NCBI GenBank assembly: GCA_032622095.1
Contig: CP136061.1
Coordinates: 4,334,505 to 4,398,504 of the forward strand
Length of the DNA stretch: 64,000 nt
Direction: 5' to 3'
Source of the DNA: Siphonodentalium dalli
Taxonomy: Eukaryota; Mollusca; Scaphopoda; Gadilida; Siphonodentaliidae
Shown here: in pieces, positions 44,901-58,914 of the stretch
How the letters are laid out: every line of letters begins with the position of its first letter
How positions within the stretch are numbered: position 1 is the stretch's first letter
Program-made: the position numbers and the translations under genes
The notes under the pieces: model-generated
Database searches by the model: none
What the model was told of the DNA's origin: nothing
The model's input: the letters and a program-made list of their open reading frames with translations, nothing else

Positions 44901-46919
44901 ACGACTAAACACATAATCATAAGTGAACAATGAGGCTTATATAAAGGCATCTAATAACAGTATGCTGGCTTACTGAATCATACGATCTACAAATAAACAC
45001 ATAATCAGAAGTGAACATTGAGGCTTATATAAAGGTCTCTAATAAGAGCATGATGACATTCTGAATCAGATGACCTACGACTAAACACATAATCAGAAGT
45101 GAACATTGAGGCTGATGTAAAGGCATCTAATAACAGTATGCTGGCATACTGAATCAGATAACATGCGACTAAACACATGATCAGAAGTGAACATTGAGGC
45201 TTATATAAAGGTCTCTAATAACAGCATGCTGGCATACTGAATCAGATGACCTACGACTAAACACATGATCAGAAGTGAACATTGAGGCTTATATAAAGGT
45301 CTCTAATAACAGCATGCTGGCATACTGAATCAGATGACCTACGACTAAAAACATAATCAGAAGTGAACATTGAGGCTTATATAGGTCTCTAATAACAGCA
45401 TGCTGGTATACTGAATCAGATGAACTACAACTAAACCCATAATCAGTAGTGAACATTGATGCTTATATAAATGTCTCTAATAACAGTATGCTGACATACT
45501 GAATCAGATGACCTACGACTAAACACATAATAATCAGAAGTGAACATTGAGGCTTATATAAAGGTCTCTAATAACAGTATGCTGGCTTACTGAATCAGAT
45601 GACCTACGACTAAACACATAATCAGAAGTAAACATTGAGGCTTATATAAAGGTCTCTAATAACAGCATGCTGACATACTGAATCAAATTACCTACGACTA
45701 AATACAAAATCAGATTTGAACATTGAGGCTTATATAAAGGTCTCCAATAACAGCATGCTGCCATACTGAATCGGATGATCTACGAAAAAACACATAATCA
45801 GAAGTGAACATTGAGGCTTATATAAAGGTCTATAATAACAGCATGCTGACATACTTAATCAGATGACATACGACTAAACACATAATCAGAAGTGAACATT
45901 GAGGCTTATATAAAGGTCTCTAATAACAGCATGCTGACATACTGAATCAGATGACCTTACGACTAAACACATAATCATAAGTGAACAATGAGGCTTATAT
46001 AAAGGCATCTAATAACAGTATGCTGGCTTACTGAATCATATGATCTACGAATAAACACATAATCAGAAGTGAACATTGAGGCTTATATAAAGGTCTCTAA
46101 TAAGAGCATGATGACATTCTGAATCAGATGACCTACGACTAAACACATAATCAGAAGTGAACATTGAGGCTGATGTAAAGGCATCTAATAACAGTATGCT
46201 GGCATACTGAATCAGATAACATGCGACTAAACACATGATCAGAAGTGAACATTGAGGCTTATATAAAGGTCTCTAATAACAGCATGCTGGCATACTGAAT
46301 CAGATGACCTACGACTAAACACATGATCAGAAGTGAACATTGAGGCTTATATAAAGGTCTCTAATAACAGCATGCTGGCATACTGAATCAGATGACCAAC
46401 GACTAAACACATGATCAGAAGTGAACATTGAGGCTTATATAAAGGTCTCTAATAACAGCATGATGACATTCTGAATCAGATGACCTACGACTAAACACAT
46501 AATCAGAAGTGAACATTGAGGCTGATGTAAAGGCATCTAATAACAGTATGCTGGCATACTGAATCAGATGACCTATGACAAAACACATAATCATAAGTGA
46601 ACATTGAGGCTTATATAAAGGTCTCTAATAACAGCATGCTGACATACTGAATCAGATGACCTACGACTAAACACATAATCATAAGTGAACAATGAGGCTT
46701 ATATACAGGCATCTAATAACAGCATGCTGGCTTACTGAATCATACGATCTACGATTAAACACATAATAATCAGAAGTGAACACTTAAGCTAATATAAAGG
46801 TATCTAATAACAGCATGCTGACATACTGAATCAGATGAACTACGACTAATCACATAATCACAAGTGAGCAATGAGGCTTATATAAAGGTCTCTAATAACA
46901 GCATGCTGGCATACTGAAT

Positions 46920-48665
46920 CAGATGACATACGACTAAACACATAATCAGAAGTGAACATTGAGGCTTATATAAAGGTCTCTAATAACAGCATGCTGGCAT
47001 ACTGAATCAGATGACATACGACTAAACACATAATCAGAAGTGAACATTGAGGTTTATATACAGGTCTCTAATAACAGCATGCTGACATACTGAATCAGAT
47101 GACCTACGACTAAACACATAATCATAAGTGAACAATGAGGCTTATATAAAGGCATCTAATAACAGTATGCTGGCTTACTGAATCAGATGACATACGACTA
47201 AACATATAATCAGAAGTGAACAGTCAGGCTTATATAAAGGTCTCTAATAACATCATGCGGACATTCTGAATCAGATGACCTACGACTAAACACATAATCA
47301 GAAGTGAACAATGAGGCTTATATAAAGGTTTCTAATAACAGCATGATGGCATACTGAATCAGATGACCTACGACTAAACATATAATCAGAAGTGAACATT
47401 GAGGCTTATATAAAGGTCTCTAATAACAGCATGCTGACATACTGAATCAGATGACATACGTCTAAACACATAATCAGAAGTGAACATTGAGTCTTATATA
47501 AAGGTATCTAATAACAGTATGCTGGCATACTGAATCAGATGGCATACTACTAAACACATAATCAGAAGTGAACAGTCAGGCTTATACAAAGGTTTCAAAT
47601 AACAGCATGCTGACATACTGAATCAGATGACCTACGACTAACACATAATCAAAAGTGAACATTGAGGCTTATATAAAGGTCTCTAATAACAGCATGCTGG
47701 CATACTGAATCAGATGAACTACGACTAAACACATAATCAGAAGTGAACAACGAGGCTTATATCAAGGTATCTAATAACAGCATGCTGGCATACTGAATCA
47801 GATGAACTACAACTAAACCCATAATCAGTAGTGAACATTGATGCTTATATAAATGTCTCTAATAACAGTATGCTGACATACTGAATCAGATGACCTACGA
47901 CTAAACACATAATAATCAGAAGTGAACATTGAGGCTTATATAAAGGTCTCTAATAACAGTATGCTGGCTTACTGAATCAGATGACCTACGACTAAACACA
48001 TAATCAGAAGTAAACATTGAGGCTTATATAAAGGTCTCTAATAACAGCATGCTGACATACTGAATCAAATTACCTACGACTAAATACAAAATCAGATTTG
48101 AACATTGAGGCTTATATAAAGGTCTCCAATAACAGCATGCTGCCATACTGAATCGGATGATCTACGAAAAAACACATAATCAGAAGTGAACATTGAGGCT
48201 TATATAAAGGTCTATAATAACAGCATGCTGACATACTGAATCAGATGACATACGACTAAACACATAATCAGAAGTGAACATTGAGGCTTATATAAAGGTT
48301 TCTAATAACAGCATGCTGACATACTGAATCAGATGACCTTACGACTAAACACATAATCATAAGTGAACAATGAGGCTTATATAAAGGCATCTAATAACAG
48401 TATGCTGGCTTACTGAATCATACGATCTACGAATAAACACATAATCAGAAGTGAACATTGAGGCTTATATAAAGGTCTCTAATAAGAGCATGATGACATT
48501 CTGAATCAGATGACCTACGACTAAACACATAATCAGAAGTGAACATTGAGGCTGATGTAAAGGCATCTAATAACAGTATGCTGGCATACTGAATCAGATA
48601 ACATGCGACTAAACACATGATCAGAAGTGAACATTGAGGCTTATATAAAGGTCTCTAATAACAGC
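46920..48665. repeat. 1.75-kb block within satellite, duplicated at 54585-56330
   Basis: A run of about 20 monomers with the same variants in the same order reappears 7,665 bp to the right (markers: TTATACAAAGGTTTCAAATA, AACATCATGCGGACATTC, CATAATCAGTAGTGAAC, GATTTGAACATTGAGG). Only a few base differences were seen. Confidence 0.8.
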
Positions 48666-49040
48666 ATGCTGGCATACTGAATCAGATGACCTACGACTAA
48701 ACACATGATCAGAAGTGAACATTGAGGCTTATATAAAGGTCTCTAATAACAGCATGCTGGCATACTGAATCAGATGACCAACGACTAAACACATGATCAG
48801 AAGTGAACATTGAGGCTTATATAAAGGTCTCTAATAACAGCATGGTGACATTCTGAATCAGATGACCTACGACTAAACACATAATCAGAAGTGAACATTG
48901 AGGCTGATGTAAAGGCATCTAATAACAGCATGCTGGCATACTGAATCAGATGACCAACGACTAAACACATAATCAGAAGTGAACATTGAGGCTTATATAA
49001 AGGTCTCTAATAACAGCATGCTGACATACTGAATCAGATG

Positions 49041-50200
49041 ACCTTACGACTAACACATAATCAAAAGTGAACATTGATAATTATATAAAGGTCTCTAATA
49101 ACAGTATGCTGGCATACTGAATAATATTACCTACGACTAACACATAATCAAAAGTGAACATTGAGGCTTCTATAAAGGTCTTTAAAAACAGCAGGCTGGC
49201 ATACTGAATCAGATGACCTACGACTAAACACATAATCAGAAGTGAACATTGAGGCTTATATAAAGGTATCTAATAACAGGTTACAGTCATACTGAATCAG
49301 ATGACCTACGACTAAACAGATAATCAGAATTGAACATAGAGGCCTATATAAAGGTTTATAATAACAGCATGCTGGCACACTAAATCAGATGACCTACGAC
49401 TAAACACATAATCACAAGTGAACATTGAGGCTTATATAAATGTCTCTAATAACAGGATGCTGGCATACTGAATCAGATGACCTGCGACTAAACACATAAT
49501 CGGAAGTGAACACTGAGGCTTATATAAAGGTATCTAATAACAGCATGCTAACATACTGAATCATATGACCTACGACTAAACACATAATCAGAAGTGAACA
49601 TTGAGGCTTATATAAAGGTCTCTAATAACAGCATACCGGCATCCTGAATCAGACGACCAACGACTAAACACATAATCAAAGGTGAACATTGAGGCTTATA
49701 TAAGGGTCTCTAATAACAGCATGCTGGCATACTGAATCAGATGACCTACGACTAAACACATAATCTGAAGTGAACATTGAGGCTTAGATAAAGGTATCTA
49801 ATAACAGCATGCTGGTATACTGAATCAGATGTCCTACGAATAAATACATAATCAGAAGTGAACATTGAGGCTTATATAAGGGTCTCTAATAACAGCATGC
49901 TGACATACTGGATCAGATGACCTACGACTAAACACATAATCAGAAGTGAACATTGAGGCTTATATAACGGTCTCTAATAACAGTATGCTGACAAACACTG
50001 AATCAGATGACTTACGACTAAACACATAATCAGAAGTGAACATTGAGGCTTATATAAAGGTCTCAAATAACAGGTTACAGACATACTGAATCAGATGACC
50101 TACGACCAAACAGATAATCAGAATTGAGCATTGAGGCTTATATAAAGCTCTCTAATAACAGCATGCTGGTATACTAAATCAGATGACCTACGACTAAACA
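49041..50200. repeat. 1.15-kb satellite block present three times
   Basis: Marker variants GAACATTGATAATTATAT, CTTTAAAAACAGCAGGC, CATAGAGGCCTATATAAAGG, ACCGGCATCCTGAATCAGAC and CTGACAAACACTGAATC occur in this order here, at about 53180-54340 and at about 56970-58130. Confidence 0.8.
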
Positions 50201-53200
50201 CATAATCAGAAGTGAACATTGAGGCTTATATAAAGGTCTCTAATAACAGTATGCTGGCTTACTGAATCAGATGACCAACGACTAAACACATAATCATAAG
50301 TGAACAGTGAGGCTTATATAAAGGTCTCTAATAACAGCATGCTGACATACTGAATCAAATTACCTACGACTAAATACAAAATCAGATTTGAACATTGAGG
50401 CTTATATAAAGGTCTCCAATAACAGCATGCTGCCATACTGAATCAGATGATCTACGAAAAAACACATAATCAGAAGTGAACATTGAGGCTTATATAAAGG
50501 TCTATAATAACAGCATGCTGACATACTGAATCAGATGACATACGACTAAACACATAATCAGAAGTGAACATTGAGGCTTATATAAAGGTCTCTAATAACA
50601 GCATGCTGACATACTGAATCAGATGACCTTACGACTAAACACATAATCATAAGTGAACAATGAGGCTTATATAAAGGCATCTAATAACAGTATGCTGGCT
50701 TACTGAATCTTACGATCTACGAATAAACACATAATCAGAAGTGAACATTGAGGCTTATATAAAGGTCTCTAATAAGGGCATGATGACATTCTGAATCAGA
50801 TGACCTACGACTAAACACATAATCAGAAGTGAACATTGAGGCTGATGTAAAGGCATCTAATAACAGTATGCTGGCATACTGAATCAGATAACATGCGACT
50901 AAACACATGATCAGAAGTGAACATTGAGGCTTATATAAAGGTCTCTAATAACAGCATGCTGGCATACTGAATCAGATGACCTACGACTAAACACATGATC
51001 AGAAGTGAACATTGAGGCTTATATAAAGGTCTCTAATAACAGCATGCTGGCATACTGAATCAGATGACCAACGACTAAACACATGATCAGAAGTGAACAT
51101 TGAGGCTTATATAAAGGTCTCTAATAACAGCATGATGACATTCTGAATCAGATGACCTACGACTAAACACATAATCAGAAGTGAACAATGAGGCTGATGT
51201 AAAGGCATCTAATAACAGTATGCTGGCATACTGAATCAGATGACCTATGACAAAACACATAATCATAAGTGAACATTGAGGCTTATATAAAGGTCTCTAA
51301 TAACAGCATGCTGACATACTGAATCAGATGACCTACGACTAAACACATAATCATAAGTGAACAATGAGGCTTATATAAAGGCATCTAATAACAGCATGCT
51401 GGCTTACTGAATCATACGATCTACGATTAAACACATAATAATCAGAAGTGAACACTTAAGCTAATATAAAGGTATCTAATAACAGCATGCTGACATACTG
51501 AATCAGATGAACTACGACTAAACACATAATCAGAAGTAAGCAATTAGGCTTATATAAAGGTCTCTAATAACAGCATGCTGGCATACTGAATCAGATGACA
51601 TACGACTAAACACATAATCAGAAGTGAACATTGAGGCTTATATAAAGGTCTCTAATAACAGCATGCTGGCATACTGAATCAGATGACCTACGACTAAACA
51701 CATAATCAGAAGTGAACATTGAGGTTTATATACAGGTCTCTAATAACAGCATGCTGACATACTGAATCAGATGACCTACGACTAAACACATAATCATAAG
51801 TGAACAATGAGGCTTATATAAAGGCATCTAATAACAGTATGCTGGCTTACTGAATCAGATGACATACGACTAAACATATAATCAGAAGTGAACAGTGAGG
51901 CTTATATAAAGGTCTCTAATAACATCATGCGGACATTCTGAATCAGATGACCTACGACTAAACACATAATCAGAAGTGAACAATGAGGCTTATATAAAGG
52001 TTTCTAATAACAGCATGATGGCATACTGAATCAGATGACCTACGACTAAACATATAATCAGAAGTGAACATTGAGGCTTATATAAAGGTCTCTAATAACA
52101 GCATGCTGACATACTGAATCAGATGACATACGTCTAAACACATAATCAGAAGTGAACATTGAGTCTTATATAAAGGTATCTAATAACAGTATGCTGGCAT
52201 ACTGAATCAGCTGGCATACTACTAAACACATAATCGGAAGTGAACAGTCAGGCTTATACAAAGGTCTCAAATAACAGCATGCTGACATACTGAATCAGAT
52301 GACCTACGACTAACACATAATCAAAAGTGAACATTGAGGCTTATATAAAGGTCTCTAATAACAGCATGCTGGCATACTGAATCAGATGAACTACGACTAA
52401 ACACATAATCAGAAGTGAACAACGAGGCTTATATCAAGGTATCTAATAACAGTATGCTGGCATACTGAATCACATGACCTACGACTAAACACATAATCAG
52501 AAGTGAATATTGAGGCTTATATAAAGGTCTCTAATAATAACATGCTGGCATACTGAATCAGATGACCTACGACTAAAAACATAATCAGAAGTGAACATTG
52601 AGGCTTATATAGATCTCTGATAACAGAAAGCTGGCATACTGAATCAGATGAACTACAACTAAACCCATAATCAGTAGTGAACATTGATGCTTATATAAAT
52701 GTCTCTAATAACAGTATGCTGACATACTGAATCAGATGACCTACGACTAAACACATAATAATCAGAAGTGAACATTGAGGCTTATATAAAGGTCTCTAAT
52801 AACAGTATGCTGGCTTACTGAATCAGATGACCTACGACTAAACACATAATCAGAAGTAAACATTGAGTCTTATATAAAGGTCTCTAATAACAGCATGCTG
52901 ACATACTGAATCAAATTACCTACGACTAAATACAAAATCAGATTTGAACATTGAGGCTTATATAAAGGTCTCCAATAACAGCATGCTGCCATACTGAATC
53001 GGATGATCTACGAAAAAACACATAATCCGAAGTGAACATTGAGGCTTATATAAAGGTCTATAATAACAGCATGCTGACATACTGAATCAGATGACATACG
53101 ACTAAACACATAATCAGAAGTGAACATTGAGGCTTATATAAAGGTCTCTAATAACAGCATGCTGACATACTGAATCAGATGACCTTACGACTAACACATA

Positions 53201-56200
53201 ATCAAAAGTGAACATTGATAATTATATAAAGGTCTCTAATAACAGCATGCTGGCATACTGAATAATATTACCTACGACTAACACATAATCAAAAGTGAAC
53301 ATTGAGGCTTCTATAAAGGTCTTTAAAAACAGCAGGCTGGCATACTGAATCAGATGACCTACGACTAAACACATAATCAGAAGTGAACATTGAGGCTTAT
53401 ATAAAGGTATCTAATAACAGGTTACAGTCATACTGAATCAGATGACCTACGACTAAACAGATAATCAGAATTGAACATAGAGGCCTATATAAAGGTTTAT
53501 AATAACAGCATGCTGGCACACTAAATCAGATGACCTACGACTAAACACATAATCACAAGTGAACATTGAGGCTTATATAAATGTCTCTAATAACAGGATG
53601 CTGGCATACTGAATCAGATGACCTGCGACTAAACACATAATCGGAAGTGAACACTGAGGCTTATATAAAGGTATCTAATAACAGCATGCTAACATACTGA
53701 ATCATATGACCTACGACTAAACACATAATCAGAAGTGAACATTGAGGCTTATATAAAGGTCTCTAATAACAGCATACCGGCATCCTGAATCAGACGACCA
53801 ACGACTAAACACATAATCAAAGGTGAACATTGAGGCTTATATAAGGGTCTCTAATAACAGCATGCTGGCATACTGAATCAGATGACCTACGACTAAACAC
53901 ATAATCTGAAGTGAACATTGAGGCTTAGATAAAGGTATCTAATAACAGCATGCTGGTTTACTGAATCAGATGACCTACGAATAAATACATAATCAGAAGT
54001 TAACATTGAGGCTTATATAAAGGTCTCTAATAACAGCATGCTGACATACTGAATCAGATGACCTACGACTAAACACATAATCAGAAGTGAACATTGAGGC
54101 TTATATAACGGTCTCTAATAATAGTATGCTGACAAACACTGAATCAGATGACTTACGACTAAACACATAATCAGAAGTGAACATTGAGGCTTATATAAAG
54201 GTCTCTAATAACAGGTTACAGACATACTGAATCAGATGACCTACGACCAAACAGATAATCAGAATTGAGCAATGAGGCTTATATAAAGCTCTCTAATAAC
54301 AGCATGCTGGTATACAAAATCAGATGACCTACGACTAAACACATAATCAGAAGTGAACATTGAGGCTTATATAAAGGTATCTAATAACAGGTTACAGTCA
54401 TACTGAATCAGATGACCTACGACTAAACAGATAATCAGAATTGAACATTGAGGCTTAGATAAAGGTATCTAATAACAGCATGCTGGTATACTGAATCAGA
54501 TGACCTACGAATAAATACATAATCAGAAGTGAACATTGAGGCTTATATAAAGGTCTCTAATAACAGCATGCTGGCATACTGAATCAGATGACATACGACT
54601 AAACACATAATCAGAAGTGAACATTGAGGCTTATATAAAGGTCTCTAATAACAGCATGCTGGCATACTGAATCAGATGACATACGACTAAACACATAATC
54701 AGAAGTGAACATTGAGGTTTATATACAGGTCTCTTATAACAGCATGCTGACATACTGAATCAGATGACCTACGACTAAACACATAATCATAAGTGAACAA
54801 TGAGGCTTATATAAAGGCATCTAATAACAGTATGCTGGCTTACTGAATCAGATGACATACGACTAAACATATAATCAGAAGTGAACAGTCAGGCTTATAT
54901 AAAGGTCTCTAATAACATCATGCGGACATTCTGAATCAGATGACCTACGACTAAACACATAATCAGAAGTGAACAATGAGGCTTATATAAAGGTTTCTAA
55001 TAACAGCATGATGGCATACTGAATCAGATGACCTACGACTAAACATATAATCAGAAGTGAACATTGAGGCTTATATAAAGGTCTCTAATAACAGCATGCT
55101 GACATACTGAATCAGATGACATACGTCTAAACACATAATCAGAAGTGAACATTGAGTCTTATATAAAGGTATCTAATAACAGTATGCTGGCATACTGAAT
55201 CAGATGGCATACTACTAAACACATAATCAGAAGTGAACAGTCAGGCTTATACAAAGGTTTCAAATAACAGCATGCTGACATACTGAATCAGATGACCTAC
55301 GACTAACACATAATCAAAAGTGAACATTGAGGCTTATATAAAGGTCTCTAATAACAGCATGCTGGCATACTGAATCAGATGAACTACGACTAAACACATA
55401 ATCAGAAGTGAACAACGAGGCTTATATCAAGGTATCTAATAACAGCATGCTGGCATACTGAATCAGATGAACTACAACTAAACCCATAATCAGTAGTGAA
55501 CATTGATGCTTATATAAATGTCTCTAATAACAGTATGCTGACATACTGAATCAGATGACCTACGACTAAACACATAATAATCAGAAGTGAACATTGAGGC
55601 TTATATAAAGGTCTCTAATAACAGTATGCTGGCTTACTGAATCAGATGACCTACGACTAAACACATAATCAGAAGTAAACATTGAGGCTTATATAAAGGT
55701 CTCTAATAACAGCATGCTGACATACTGAATCAAATTACCTACGACTAAATACAAAATCAGATTTGAACATTGAGGCTTATATAAAGGTCTCCAATAACAG
55801 CATGCTGCCATACTGAATCGGATGATCTACGAAAAAACACATAATCAGAAGTGAACATTGAGGCTTATATAAAGGTCTATAATAACAGCATGCTGACATA
55901 CTGAATCAGATGACATACGACTAAACACATAATCAGAAGTGAACATTGAGGCTTATATAAAGGTTTCTAATAACAGCATGCTGACATACTGAATCAGATG
56001 ACCTTACGACTAAACACATAATCATAAGTGAACAATGAGGCTTATATAAAGGCATCTAATAACAGTATGCTGGCTTACTGAATCATACGATCTACGAATA
56101 AACACATAATCAGAAGTGAACATTGAGGCTTATATAAAGGTCTCTAATAAGAGCATGATGACATTCTGAATCAGATGACCTACGACTAAACACATAATCA

Positions 56201-58795
56201 GAAGTGAACATTGAGGCTGATGTAAAGGCATCTAATAACAGTATGCTGGCATACTGAATCAGATAACATGCGACTAAACACATGATCAGAAGTGAACATT
56301 GAGGCTTATATAAAGGTCTCTAATAACAGTATGCTGGCTTACTGAATCAGATGACCTACGACTAAACACATAATCAGAAGTGAACATTGAGGCTTATATA
56401 AAGGTCTCTAATAATAACATGCTGGCATACTGAATCAGATGACCTACGACTAAAAACATAATCAGAAGTGAACATTGAGGCTTATATAGATCTCTGATAA
56501 CAGAAAGCTGGCATACTGAATCAGATGAACTACAACTAAACCCATAATCAGTAGTGAACATTGATGCTTATATAAATGTCTCTAATAACAGTATGCTGAC
56601 ATACTGAATCAGATGACCTACGACTAAACACATAATAATCAGAAGTGAACATTGAGGCTTATATAAAGGTCTCTAATAACAGTATGCTGGCTTACTGAAT
56701 CAGATGACCTACGACTAAACACATAATCAGAAGTAAACATTGAGTCTTATATAAAGGTCTCTAATAACAGCATGCTGACATACTGAATCAAATTACCTAC
56801 GACTAAATACAAAATCAGATTTGAACATTGAGGCTTATATAAAGGTCTCCAATAACAGCATGCTGCCATACTGAATCGGATGATCTACGAAAAAACACAT
56901 AATCCGAAGTGAACATTGAGGCTTATATAAAGGTCTATAATAGCAGCATGCTGACATACTGAATCAGATGACCTTACGACTAACACATAATCAAAAGTGA
57001 ACATTGATAATTATATAAAGGTCTCTAATAACAGCATGCTGGCATACTGAATAATATTACCTACGACTAACACATAATCAAAAGTGAACATTGAGGCTTC
57101 TATAAAGGTCTTTAAAAACAGCAGGCTGGCATACTGAATCAGATGACCTACGACTAAACACATAATCAGAAGTGAACATTGAGGCTTATATAAAGGTATC
57201 TAATAACAGGTTACAGTCATACTGAATCAGATGACCTACGACTAAACAGATAATCAGAATTGAACATAGAGGCCTATATAAAGGTTTATAATAACAGCAT
57301 GCTGGCACACTAAATCAGATGACCTACGACTAAACACATAATCACAAGTGAACATTGAGGCTTATATAAATGTCTCTAATAACAGGATGCTGGCATACTG
57401 AATCAGATGACCTGCGACTAAACACATAATCGGAAGTGAACACTGAGGCTTATATAAAGGTATCTAATAACAGCATGCTAACATACTGAATCATATGACC
57501 TACGACTAAACACATAATCAAAAGTGAACATTGAGGCTTATATAAAGGTCTCTAATAACAGCATACCGGCATCCTGAATCAGACGACCAACGACTAAACA
57601 CATAATCAAAGGTGAACATTGAGGCTTATATAAGGGTCTCTAATAACAGCATGCTGGCATACTGAATCAGATGACCTACGACTAAACACATAATCTGAAG
57701 TGAACATTGAGGCTTAGATAAAGGTATCTAATAACAGCATGCTGGTTTACTGAATCAGATGACCTACGAATAAATACATAATCAGAAGTTAACATTGAGG
57801 CTTATATAAAGGTCTCTAATAACAGCATGCTGACATACTGAATCAGATGACCTACGACTAAACACATAATCAGAAGTGAACATTGAGGCTTATATAACGG
57901 TCTCTAATAACAGTATGCTGACAAACACTGAATCAGATGACTTACGACTAAACACATAATCAGAAGTGAACATTGAGGCTTATATAAAGGTCTCTAATAA
58001 CAGGTTACAGACATACTGAATCAGATGACCTACGACCAAACAGATAATCAGAATTGAGCAATGAGGCTTATATAAAGCTCTCTAATAACAGCATGCTGGT
58101 ATACAAAATCAGATAACCTACGACTAAACACATAATCAGAAGTGAACATTGAGGCTTATATAAAGGTATCTAATAACAGGTTACAGTCATACTGAATCAG
58201 ATGACCTACGACTAAACAGATAATCAGAATTGAACATTGAGGCTTAGATAAAGGTATCTAATAACAGCATGCTGGTATACTGAATCAGATGACCTACGAA
58301 TAAATACATAATCAGAAGTGAACATTGAGGCTTATATAAAGGTCTCTAATAATAGTATGATGGCATACTGAATCAGATGATCTACAACCAAACACATAAT
58401 CAGAAGTGATCATTGAGGTTTATATAAAGGTCTCTAAAAACAGCATGCTGGCATATTGAATCAGATGACCTACGACTAAACACATAATCAGAAGTGAACA
58501 TTGAGGCTTATATAAAGGTCTCTAATAACAACATGCTGGCATACTGAATCAGATGACCTACGACTAAACACATAATCAGAAGTGAGCATTGAGGCTTATA
58601 TAAAGGTCTCTAATAACAGCATGCTGGCATACTGAATCAGATGAACTACGACTAAACCCATAATCAGTAGTGAACATTGAGGCTTATATAAAGGTCTCTA
58701 ATAACAGTATGCTGGCTTACTGAATCAGATGACCTACGACTAAACGCATAATCAGAAGTAAACATTGAGGCTTATATAAAGGTCTCTAATAACAG

Positions 58796-58914
58796 GGGGG
58801 GGCTCACCGCATGGAAGAGAGTGGACGAAAACATGTGTACATTAGTACATCACTGTACATGGCTCCATTGTGGGAGAGGGCTCACCGCAAGGAAGAGAGC
58901 TGAAAAACATGTGT
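58796..58914. repeat. Non-satellite interruption with 78-bp internal direct repeat
   Basis: The satellite breaks after AATAACAG and resumes at ACATTGAGGC. Between lie GGCTCACCGCATGGAAGAGA and, 78 bp later, GGCTCACCGCAAGGAAGAGA, each followed by AACATGTGTACATT. So about 1.5 units of a different tandem repeat are embedded. The part of the monomer from CATGCTGG to GTGA is missing at the junction. Confidence 0.8.

Larger units (their letters stand above)
38913..58795. repeat. 88-bp satellite array, main block
   Basis: Head-to-tail monomers of 88 bp. Consensus pieces in order are GACTAAACACATAATCAGAA, GTGAACATTGAGGCTTATAT, AAAGGTCTCTAATAACAGCA, TGCTGGCATACTGAATCAGA, TGACCTAC. Successive starts at 38913, 39001 and 40321/40409 confirm the period. 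Monomers differ by substitutions, by a 3-bp insertion (ATAATAATC) and by 1-bp indels. The first 15-20 monomers are the most diverged, as expected near an array edge. Short minus-strand frames (for example 43596-43826) are satellite translations. No spacers exist, so it is not a CRISPR array. Confidence 0.97.
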
